NCBI RefSeq assembly: GCF_900142135.1
Contig: NZ_FQZU01000022.1
Span: 1 to 64,000, forward strand
DNA from: Desulfatibacillum alkenivorans DSM 16219
Lineage (GTDB): Bacteria > Desulfobacterota > Desulfobacteria > Desulfobacterales > Desulfatibacillaceae
Reading direction: 5' to 3'
DNA: 64,000 nucleotides
The notes beneath the pieces are model-generated. The model did not search any database. It was not told where the DNA came from and was given only the letters and a program-made list of their open reading frames with translations. Positions 27,393-34,892 of the stretch are shown here, one piece after another (the stretch's first letter is position 1; the number at the start of each line of letters is the position of its first letter). Position numbers and translations under genes: made by a program.

Positions 27393-27839
27393 TCAGGTTG
27401 CGTCCACCATTTCCAATTCCTCCTGGCTCAGCAGCCGGTCCACATCCAGAAGGATCGTCATCATATCGTCTTTCCTGCCCACCCCTGCCAGGTATTCCCG
27501 AGATATGCCCGGCGGCAGGTTTCCCGTGTTCTGGAAGTCGTCGGCCTGAATTTCCACCACGTCCGAAATTTCATCGGCGATCACCCCCATAACCCGGCCG
27601 GCAATCTCCACCACAATGATTACGTGGAAAGGGGTGTAATCCGCGGAGGGCAGGCCGAATTTCTCCCGGAGATCGAACACCGGCAGGATGACTCCTCTCA
27701 AGTTGATGATTCCCTTAACAAAGCCTTTGACGTGGGGCAGCGGCGTAATCTTACGATAGCTGAAAACCTCCTTGATCTTGAAGATTTCCACGCCGTAGCA
27801 TTGGTCGTTAAGGGAAAAAACCACGTATTGGGTAGCCAT
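27393..27839 (-). CDS. cheW: Chemotaxis coupling protein
   Basis: A 148-residue scaffold that joins CheA to receptors. The CheW fold is clear: QYVVFSLNDQCYGVEIFKIKEV, then GFVKGIINLRGVILPVFDLREKFG and VMGVIADEISDVVEI. The start overlaps the stop of the upstream receptor gene (TGATG), so expression of receptor and coupler is linked. Confidence 0.94.
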   Translation of the reverse strand: MATQYVVFSLNDQCYGVEIFKIKEVFSYRKITPLPHVKGFVKGIINLRGVILPVFDLREKFGLPSADYTPFHVIIVVEIAGRVMGVIADEISDVVEIQADDFQNTGNLPPGISREYLAGVGRKDDMMTILLDVDRLLSQEELEMVDAT

Positions 27840-30466
27840 CAGAACTCCTCGAAGCCTTCTTCAAATTCCTGTTCCAGGAGATCGTCGGTCATTTCCTCCA
27901 TGGAGGGCCGGGTGTTTATCAGGTCGTCCCTCAGGGCCCGGGAAGTGGGCATGGCCCTGCGCCGTTCCCGGCCTTCAAAGGAGGGTCTGGCCTCCATGGG
28001 CATTTCCTGATCAAAGGCGTCTTCGTTAAAATCCATTTGATGGGAAATGATGTCTTCGGTCCCCAGGACAAAGACGGCCGTGAGTTCCTGGAGCTTGCGG
28101 GCTTTTTCCTTGAGCTTTTGGGTTTCCTGGGCCAGTTCATCCACAAAGGAGGCGTTCTTTTCGTTGACCTCGCAGACTTCCTGGGTGCCCTGGTTGATTT
28201 GCTCGATGCCCCGGGAGCTTTCCTCGCTGCCCATGGACACCTCGCCCAAGGCGTCGGAGACCTGGCCTGAAGTTTTCACGATATTGGCGAAACGGCCTTC
28301 CAACTCGCCCACCCACTGGCGGCCGGTGGTGACCTTGTCCATAATCTCCCGCACCAGCACCTGGATGTCCTTGGAGGCCGACGCGCTGCGCTTGGCCAGG
28401 TTGCGGACTTCGTTGGCGACCACGGCGAAGCCCCTGCCCTGCTCGCCGGCCCGGGCCGCTTCCACGGCTGCGTTGATGGAAAGCAGGTTGGTCTGGAAGG
28501 TGATCTCGTTGATGAGGTCCATCATTTCCACGACCTTGGCGCTGGCCGATTCGATTTCCGACATGGCCGCAGCCGTGCGTTCCACCTCGCTGCCGCCCTC
28601 GTGGGCCACCTTGACGGCCTCTTTGGAAAGGCCGTCCGCATGGCGGGTGTTGGCCAGGTTCTCTCCGGTATTGCTGACCAGTTCCTCCAGGGTGGCGCTG
28701 ATTTCCTCCATGGCGGCGGCCTGCTGTTCGGTGCGCTGGGCCAGGTTCTGGTTCTCGCGGGAAATGCGAAGCACGCCGTTGATAACCGGCAGGATGGCCT
28801 CCTTGACCTGTTTGATGAGAGCGGCCATGCCGTCCAGGGTTTCGTTGATGCGATGGGTGAGCACGTCCATGGAATCATTGGCGCCCGAAGGGACTCCCCG
28901 GGGCGAAAGATCGCCCTGGCTGACCTTGCCAAGCACCTCTGACAGCTCAATAACCTTGATTTCCAGTTCCTTCTTGCCCTTTTCCTCCCGGGCGTAAGCC
29001 TCGCGAATGCGGGTTTCCGCCTCCACGTCCGCGGTGAGGTCCCGCATGATCTGGAAGGCGCCCAGAATCTTGCCGGAGGAATCCCGCAGAAGGGCCGCAC
29101 TGCACAGGATGGGAACTTCCACGCCTTTGGAGTTGGTCAGAGCGATTCTTTTGCCGCTGACGGCCTCGTCATTCTCCATGGCGCTGCGCACGGGGCATTC
29201 GTTTTTGTATACGCTGGCCAGAAAGACTTCATGACAGGGCCGTTCCAGCACCTCCTGCTTGCTCAGCCCCACCAGTTTGAGGGCCGCCTCATTGACATAG
29301 GTGATTTTACGGTCCGTATCGGTCATGAAGAAGGGGTCTGAGATGCCCAATTGAAGGCTGTTGGCGTATTCAATCCGGTCCTTGATGCTTAAAATCATGG
29401 TGTTGAAATTGCGGGTGAGCCTGCCGATGGAGTCGGCTGCGTCGTCGTACACCTCCACGTTGACGTCTCCGCCGGCCACCTGGGCGGTTTTTTCCTGCAG
29501 GGCGCCCAAGCGATTGGTCACCATGCTCTGGAACAGGCTGTAAATGATGGCCACAAGCAATCCCAAGGCCAGTATGGACGCGACGCTCATGTAGATAATG
29601 TTATATGTGACCGTGGATTGGGTTTCCTTCAAGGGCTGCTGGATGATCATAGCGCCCAGCACCCTGCGGGATTTCCCATGGCAATGGGTGCAACTGTCCC
29701 TGTTGAAGATGGGCCTGATGGCGGTCATGAAGGGCGCCTCGCCCGTGGTTTCTTCAAAGACCATGGGGCGCAGCGGGGTTTTGGCTTTTTGAAGGGCGTT
29801 TTCCAAAGCCTTTTTATTGCTGGCGGTCACACTTGGAAAAATTTCGCCGATCCGGTCCATCATGCGATCGGTGTCCGCAAGCTCAATGGCGGCCCTGATG
29901 TTGTTTTTCACCTTTTCATTGTTTTCCTGCCTGATGACTTCCCTGGCTTTTTCCTCCAAAAAGGCGAAAGGGCCTCTATCCGTGGACTGCAACGCTTCGT
30001 CCAGGGCTGTTTGAGGGTCCTCGTCAAAAAGGAGCCGGTCCTTCACCACTTCCAAGCCTTCCTTGGCGGGATCAGAGGCGAACACGACCTTCTTGCGCTG
30101 ATTGACAATGTAAATGCTTAAACCGCGGGTTTCGGCCTCGGACAACTTCTTGCCGTCCTTGTCCTTTTTGCCTTCATCCTCATCGGTTATGCCGATGGCC
30201 TGACTCATCTGATCGCCCGTCTGCCTCAGCTCTCGCCTGACGCTGTCGGTGTCGCCCAGCCGCATGGGATACTCAAAGCCGCCCATGGCTTTGGCCATGA
30301 GTTGATAGGAAAAATTGGTGGTGAGCGTTTTGGCGATCTTCTTTTGCACCGAAGAGAAGTAGATCAGGTTGGCTGCCATAAAGAGCATGACAATGAACAA
30401 CGTAGCTACAAGCATCTTGGTGCGCAGCCGAGTCCGTTTACGAATGGACATGAAATAATTCGTCAT
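27839..30466 (-). CDS. Methyl-accepting chemotaxis protein with periplasmic c-haem domain and PAS domain
   Basis: An 875-residue receptor. A transmembrane helix (about 19-38) leads to a periplasmic domain of about 250 residues that ends in CTHCH (Cys259, Cys262, His263) and a following aromatic/basic strand. This looks like a DUF3365/Tll0287-type haem c sensor. A second helix lies at about 290-313, then a HAMP, and a PAS domain at about 371-480. The signalling rod follows, with the conserved tip around [20 protein letters not shown] (656-676). No WxxF-type CheR tether is seen at the C terminus. Periplasmic c-haem MCPs are known in Geobacter. Here the gene is flanked by a tetrahaem cytochrome gene and cheW, which points to redox or gas sensing. 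Confidence 0.92.
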   Translation of the reverse strand: MTNYFMSIRKRTRLRTKMLVATLFIVMLFMAANLIYFSSVQKKIAKTLTTNFSYQLMAKAMGGFEYPMRLGDTDSVRRELRQTGDQMSQAIGITDEDEGKKDKDGKKLSEAETRGLSIYIVNQRKKVVFASDPAKEGLEVVKDRLLFDEDPQTALDEALQSTDRGPFAFLEEKAREVIRQENNEKVKNNIRAAIELADTDRMMDRIGEIFPSVTASNKKALENALQKAKTPLRPMVFEETTGEAPFMTAIRPIFNRDSCTHCHGKSRRVLGAMIIQQPLKETQSTVTYNIIYMSVASILALGLLVAIIYSLFQSMVTNRLGALQEKTAQVAGGDVNVEVYDDAADSIGRLTRNFNTMILSIKDRIEYANSLQLGISDPFFMTDTDRKITYVNEAALKLVGLSKQEVLERPCHEVFLASVYKNECPVRSAMENDEAVSGKRIALTNSKGVEVPILCSAALLRDSSGKILGAFQIMRDLTADVEAETRIREAYAREEKGKKELEIKVIELSEVLGKVSQGDLSPRGVPSGANDSMDVLTHRINETLDGMAALIKQVKEAILPVINGVLRISRENQNLAQRTEQQAAAMEEISATLEELVSNTGENLANTRHADGLSKEAVKVAHEGGSEVERTAAAMSEIESASAKVVEMMDLINEITFQTNLLSINAAVEAARAGEQGRGFAVVANEVRNLAKRSASASKDIQVLVREIMDKVTTGRQWVGELEGRFANIVKTSGQVSDALGEVSMGSEESSRGIEQINQGTQEVCEVNEKNASFVDELAQETQKLKEKARKLQELTAVFVLGTEDIISHQMDFNEDAFDQEMPMEARPSFEGRERRRAMPTSRALRDDLINTRPSMEEMTDDLLEQEFEEGFEEF

Positions 30467-30482
30467 TAAGTCCCCCTATGGA

Positions 30483-31007
30483 TCAATGGGCGCCCGCGTA
30501 AATTACTTTTTTATATCGGAAAGGTCTTACTTTACCGATGTTGTCTTCGTCTTTTTGTTCATGGCATTTGGCGCACAATTCAATGGTCGGCGTTTTGACA
30601 ATGTGCGCCTTTTCCATGGTCTCGGTATGCAGCCTTCCAGGGCCGTGGCAAGCTTCGCAACCCACGTTTTTCAGGCCGGGAGTTTCGGTCTCGTTGACAA
30701 ACCCGGTTTCCTGGCCGTATCCGGTGGTGTGGCATTGGTAGCATTCCTTGATTTCCTCGTCCGTCAGTCCGCCGTCGCCGTCATCTTCTCTCATTCGGTT
30801 GATGGACTCCCAGGATTTAGCTTTTCTGGAATTATTGGACCAGGATTCATAATGCTTTTTATGACAGTCGCTGCAAGCTTCCGACCCGATGTAGCCGCCC
30901 CCAACAATCCCCCCGTTTGCTCCGGCCATGGGCCAGAGCACCAAAAAAGCCATGGCGGTCCCCGCAACTGCTGCACCGGCTAATTTGGTGAACATCGAAA
31001 TTTTCAT
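30483..31007 (-). CDS. Periplasmic tetrahaem cytochrome c (cytochrome c554-like) embedded in the che operon
   Basis: A 174-residue exported protein with a signal peptide (residues 1 to about 30, ending PMAGANG). It has four c-haem sites, CSDCH (45-49), CYQCH (89-93), CEACH (117-121) and CAKCH (145-149). The blocks YIGSEACSDCHKKHYESW and CHTTGYGQETGF are typical of the cytochrome c554 family. The ATG overlaps the cheA stop (ATGA), and the receptor gene follows 16 nt after the stop, so it is fully integrated in the chemosensory transcript. A role as electron donor to, or soluble redox ligand for, the adjacent haem receptor is inference. Confidence 0.92.
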   Translation of the reverse strand: MKISMFTKLAGAAVAGTAMAFLVLWPMAGANGGIVGGGYIGSEACSDCHKKHYESWSNNSRKAKSWESINRMREDDGDGGLTDEEIKECYQCHTTGYGQETGFVNETETPGLKNVGCEACHGPGRLHTETMEKAHIVKTPTIELCAKCHEQKDEDNIGKVRPFRYKKVIYAGAH

Positions 31008-33214
31008 GCGTCGCTCCTTGCCGAAGATCTATTGAAAAACATTTCTTCCAAGGCAAACAGGTCCATGACCAAGGCCACCGAACCATCCCCCATAATCGTT
31101 GCGCCCGAGATTCCGGCCACGCTTTTAAAGTTTGATTCCAGACTTTTAACAACCACCTGATGGGGGTCAAGCACTTTATCCACCAAGAGGCCAAAGCGCT
31201 GCCTGGACGTATCGATGAAGACCAGAATTGAGCCCCCGCCAACCCGGTCCTCACCGCAATCAATGCCGTACACCTTGGACAAGTGAACCACGGGGACGTA
31301 CTCTCCCCGGAAGGTGTAAAGCCTTTCCCCGGCGCCGAAAAACTTCACGTGAGCCGGGTCGTATTCCTGGGTTCCCACGACTCCCCATAAGGGAATCAGA
31401 TAGGACCTGTCCTGGTCCTTAATGTGCAGGGCTTCCAGCAAAGCGAAGGTCAAAGGCAGGGACAGAGTAAACGTGGTTCCCTTGCCCTTTTCCGTTTCGA
31501 TCTGCATGGTTCCGCCCAGTTGCTCCACTTCGTTCCTGACCACGTCCATGCCCACGCCTCTGCCGGAAAGGGCCGTAATGGCGCTGGCGGTTGAAAATCC
31601 GGGCTGGCAAATAATATCCAGGACGTTGGAGTTGTCCACCGTTTCCCCTGGCAGGATGATCTCCCGCTCCACGGCCTGTTCGGCGATGCGGTCCAGGTCC
31701 AGCCCGCGGCCGTCGTCGCTGATGCGCACCAAAATCATGCCGCCTTTTTGAAAAGCCCGGAACTCGATGACGCCTTCCGGGGGTTTGCCTGCAGCTTCCC
31801 GCTCTTCCGGAGTTTCAATTCCGTGGTCCACGCAGTTGCGAACCAAGTGTTTCAAAGGATCGGTGATGTGTTCGATCACTTCCTTATCCAACTCAGTATC
31901 CACCCCGATCAGGGACACCCGCACCCTTTTTCCTTGTTCAAAAGCCGTATCCCGGGCGATGCGCTGAAACCGGCGGAAGGTTCCTTCCAGGGGAAACATG
32001 CGGACCTGGGCCACCCGCTCCTGAAACTCCCGATTGACTTTAAGCAGGTTTTCCAACTCCTGGTCCGCCTCTCCGCCGGAAAGCTCGGGCACGCTGCCGA
32101 AAAAATTCTGGAGCCTGGAAAGGCCGATGCCGATTTCCTCCGCCAGGTTCACGAGGTGATTGATTTTTTCCACATCCACCCGAACGCTGGTTTTTCGGTA
32201 GGTTTGCCGGCTTTCCTCCTGCTGGCCGACGACCTGCTCCAACATGGAAGAATCGATCTTGCCTTCCTCCACCAGAATTTCGCCCAGGCGCTTCTGTTTG
32301 CCCAGGGCCACGTCCAGGTCGCCCTTGGTGATTGCGCCTCTTTCCAGGAGGACCTCCCCCAGGGGGCGCTCTCCTACGGCGATGTCCACCCCTTCCTTGT
32401 ACCGGGCCGTAATGTCCTCAATGGAGATTTCATTATCGTCCCGGACGAACATGAAGACGTCCTCCATCTCTTCGAGGGAAGCCTTTGTCTTGGCCGTCAA
32501 TCGCCAGGATATGTACAGATTGTATGGGTCGAAAGATTCATAATCAGGCAGCCGGGACATATCGGCCGTCACGTCCACAATGTCCGCCACCTCTTCCAGG
32601 CCCAAGAGCAGCAATATGGGATCCTGCCCCCATGAGAACAGGTCCTTACGGAATTTCAGTTCGATTTCATAATATCTTCGCCCGTCTGCGGCAGGGGCTT
32701 TGGCTGTTTTTTCCTTGGCCGCCTTAGGCGCCTTGGATGCAGGTTGAGGCGCCGGGGCCGACTGGGGCTTTGATTGAGACTCGGATCTGGATTCCTGTTC
32801 GGATTCGGATATCGCGTCCATGCCCAGAAAACGATTTAGCTGGGACTTTCTTGCATGGAGGACTTCCGGCTCGGCCTCGGGTTCGCCCCGCCCTCCCCTT
32901 TCCACCATTTTTCTTAAAAAATCGATGTCTTCCAGCAGAAAAGACACCAAGGGCTTGGTAACGGTCAACTGCCCGCCCCTAACCCTTTCCAGGAGATTTT
33001 CCAGCAAATGCGAGTATTCGGACACCTTTGTGAAGCCCACCATGGCGGAACCGCTCTTCATGGTATGGATGGCTCGGAAAATTTCCTGCACTTCCCCGCC
33101 GGAGCCGGGATTATTTTCCAAACGCAACAGGCTTTCTTCGGCGGACCGCAACAGGTCGTCCGTCTCAGCAAAGAAAATCTGTAAAGTTTCGTCGGCCTCG
33201 TTCATCTGGTCCAC
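31004..33214 (-). CDS. cheA: Chemotaxis histidine kinase CheA with tandem MshEN-like insert
   Basis: A 736-residue kinase. The HPt domain has His50 in AIHTMKSGSAMVGF. A Ser/Gln/Ala/Pro-rich linker covers about 133-178. A ~100-residue domain follows (EIELKFRKDLFSWGQDPI onward). Residues 284-331 then hold two tandem LGEx(L/V)L...G.I....L...(L/V)..Q units resembling the MshEN c-di-GMP-binding motif. The dimer and catalytic domains follow, with HLVRNCVDHGIE (456-467), DDGRG (500-504) and GRGVGMD (551-557), and a CheW-like P5 domain from about 590. The start overlaps cheY by 13 nt and the stop overlaps the cytochrome start. It would phosphorylate CheY, CheB and the GGDEF regulator. Confidence 0.94.
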   Translation of the reverse strand: MDQMNEADETLQIFFAETDDLLRSAEESLLRLENNPGSGGEVQEIFRAIHTMKSGSAMVGFTKVSEYSHLLENLLERVRGGQLTVTKPLVSFLLEDIDFLRKMVERGGRGEPEAEPEVLHARKSQLNRFLGMDAISESEQESRSESQSKPQSAPAPQPASKAPKAAKEKTAKAPAADGRRYYEIELKFRKDLFSWGQDPILLLLGLEEVADIVDVTADMSRLPDYESFDPYNLYISWRLTAKTKASLEEMEDVFMFVRDDNEISIEDITARYKEGVDIAVGERPLGEVLLERGAITKGDLDVALGKQKRLGEILVEEGKIDSSMLEQVVGQQEESRQTYRKTSVRVDVEKINHLVNLAEEIGIGLSRLQNFFGSVPELSGGEADQELENLLKVNREFQERVAQVRMFPLEGTFRRFQRIARDTAFEQGKRVRVSLIGVDTELDKEVIEHITDPLKHLVRNCVDHGIETPEEREAAGKPPEGVIEFRAFQKGGMILVRISDDGRGLDLDRIAEQAVEREIILPGETVDNSNVLDIICQPGFSTASAITALSGRGVGMDVVRNEVEQLGGTMQIETEKGKGTTFTLSLPLTFALLEALHIKDQDRSYLIPLWGVVGTQEYDPAHVKFFGAGERLYTFRGEYVPVVHLSKVYGIDCGEDRVGGGSILVFIDTSRQRFGLLVDKVLDPHQVVVKSLESNFKSVAGISGATIMGDGSVALVMDLFALEEMFFNRSSARSDA

Positions 33215-33585
33215 ATGAGTTTTTTAATGGCCCACAACAGCTGTTCCGGGTGAAAAGGCTTGATCAGCCAGCCGGAGGCGCCGGCGGCCTTGCCTTTTTC
33301 TATCATGTCCCTTTCGGATTCGGTGGTCAGCACCAATATGGGCAGGAATTTGAACTCGGTTTGCTTAACCTTGCCGATAAAAGTGATGCCGTCCATTTTA
33401 GGCATGTTGATATCCGTAAGGATCAGGGACGGAACGTTTCCCTCCCTGCGCATGGTGCTTAAAACTTCCAGGGCGTCCTCTCCATCCTCGGCCATGGCCA
33501 CCTCGTAGCCTGCGTTGCGCAGGCAAAAGGAAACCGAAGACCTGATGGTGGGAGAGTCGTCTACTACCAGAATATGCTTTTGCAT
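33202..33585 (-). CDS. cheY: CheY-like single-domain response regulator
   Basis: A 127-residue receiver with Asp9/Asp10 (LVVDDSPTIR), phospho-acceptor Asp58 (LILTDINMPKMDG) and Lys108 (WLIKPFHPEQL). It lacks an output domain. The 3' end overlaps the cheA start by 13 nt. It may drive the flagellar switch or act as a phosphate sink for the GGDEF branch; the sequence does not decide. Confidence 0.93.
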   Translation of the reverse strand: MQKHILVVDDSPTIRSSVSFCLRNAGYEVAMAEDGEDALEVLSTMRREGNVPSLILTDINMPKMDGITFIGKVKQTEFKFLPILVLTTESERDMIEKGKAAGASGWLIKPFHPEQLLWAIKKLMWTR

Positions 33586-33694
33586 GGTTCTCCATCCTGG
33601 CGGCGCTGCAGCCGTCCGGCCCCGCCTGGCGGCTTGTGTGTGCTATGCGCTCAATCTTTCCGTGCGTGCAACCAAAAAGAAGCTTTTGGGCGTC

Positions 33695-34027
33695 CTATAG
33701 CAGATGGGCGGCCAGTCCGCTAATCCGCAGGATCTTTTCCATTTCGGGCGAAAGGCCTTCAATGACCAGCCCATGGGCGATTCCCATGCCCCGTTTAAAG
33801 GACGCCAGAAACTGCAATGACGCCGTATCGGCGAAGGCCAATTCGGAAAACGAAAGCGCCACCTTGCCGGATCGAATCGCGGAGGACTCCAGGAATTCCT
33901 TCAGGTAATCCAGGTCATGGATGGTCAGTTCGCCTTTGAGGACGTAAACGCCGTTCATGTCCTGGGACACGGAGAAATTTCTGGGAGCGGGCGCCTGATT
34001 GTCTTCCATTTGGTCTTCTTTTCCCAT
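33695..34027 (-). CDS. STAS-domain protein (anti-sigma-factor-antagonist-like)
   Basis: A 110-residue single STAS domain. The segment LSFSELAFADTASLQFLASF holds the usual D-[ST]-[AS] phosphorylatable region of SpoIIAA-like proteins. A Pro-rich N-terminal 20 residues precedes it. It starts 1 nt after the NUDIX stop and ends 109 nt before cheY. STAS proteins are recurrent companions of chemosensory clusters in Desulfobacterota, where they may link to a partner-switch kinase or to CheA. No serine kinase gene is present here. Confidence 0.88.
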   Translation of the reverse strand: MGKEDQMEDNQAPAPRNFSVSQDMNGVYVLKGELTIHDLDYLKEFLESSAIRSGKVALSFSELAFADTASLQFLASFKRGMGIAHGLVIEGLSPEMEKILRISGLAAHLL

Positions 34028-34028
34028 T

Positions 34029-34892
34029 TTACAGACAGGGCATCCACCTGCCGTTTTCCATTACGACCCGCGAGGGTTCGTCGGTACGGGGGGGCTGTTT
34101 GTACTCCGGGATGCTGTATTCCGGGTCATGGGGAAGCAGCAGGCCCATGACCTCCCCTTTTGCGAAAGGTTGAGGCAGAACAGGACGGATTTCCTGGTTT
34201 TCGCCGGCCGCCAGGATTTCGTCCGCGTTTTTTTTGCCGCATAAAGCCCACAAGTTCATGAACGTGGGCGGCATGAGGTTCAACCTGCCCTCCTGGTATT
34301 CCTCCAGACCCTTTTCCGGCCGGATCCACAAGCCCTGCGTCACCTCCCCTTCATCCGCCGCAGGCTCCTGCCCCTCGGGCAGCTTGGCCAGAAAAAATCG
34401 CGTATCCCATCTTTTTTTAATATGCTCCGGAGTAATCCAGCGCCTGTGAGGCGCCAGCCTGTCCGGGCGCAGGCGTAAATCCGTATCCTTGACCATTTGC
34501 GCCAGGGGAATTTCCCCTTTTCCCAGAGGGTTTCTGTACTTCCATAACGCACGGACACCCCCGGAGGGAAGGCCGGAGGCGAAAAGCACTCCGGATTCTT
34601 CAAAGGTTTCCCGAAGGGCGCAAAAATATAATCCCAACGCTTGGGCGCTTTCCCCCAAAAAGCCTTCCAGGCCCCTGGTTTCAGGCTGTTGCGCATAGAG
34701 GGTCAAATCCGGGTCTGCGTCGTTTTTATCCACCACGCCTCCGGGAAAAACGTGAGCCCCGGCAAACGACCTGGCTGACGCGGTTCTGGAGACCAGGAAG
34801 ACCTCCGGCCCCTGCTCGCCGTCCCGCACAAGGATGACCGTCGAAGCGTCCAGGACGCCTGTTTGTTTGCCGTTGGCCTGGGGTTGCGTCAT
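34029..34892 (-). CDS. NUDIX hydrolase (NUDT19-like)
   Basis: A 287-residue hydrolase with an extended Nudix box: GAHVFPGGVVDKNDAD is separated by about 30 residues from ALRETFEESGVLFA, the arrangement of NUDT19/RP2-type CoA or nucleotide diphosphatases rather than a compact MutT box. The last ~120 residues contain HRRWITPEHIKKRWDTRFFLA, also typical of that subgroup. Its start overlaps the preceding unknown gene by 4 nt and its stop is 1 nt from the STAS gene, so it is in the same transcript. CoA derivatives are the likeliest substrates by family analogy. Confidence 0.85.
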   Translation of the reverse strand: MTQPQANGKQTGVLDASTVILVRDGEQGPEVFLVSRTASARSFAGAHVFPGGVVDKNDADPDLTLYAQQPETRGLEGFLGESAQALGLYFCALRETFEESGVLFASGLPSGGVRALWKYRNPLGKGEIPLAQMVKDTDLRLRPDRLAPHRRWITPEHIKKRWDTRFFLAKLPEGQEPAADEGEVTQGLWIRPEKGLEEYQEGRLNLMPPTFMNLWALCGKKNADEILAAGENQEIRPVLPQPFAKGEVMGLLLPHDPEYSIPEYKQPPRTDEPSRVVMENGRWMPCL

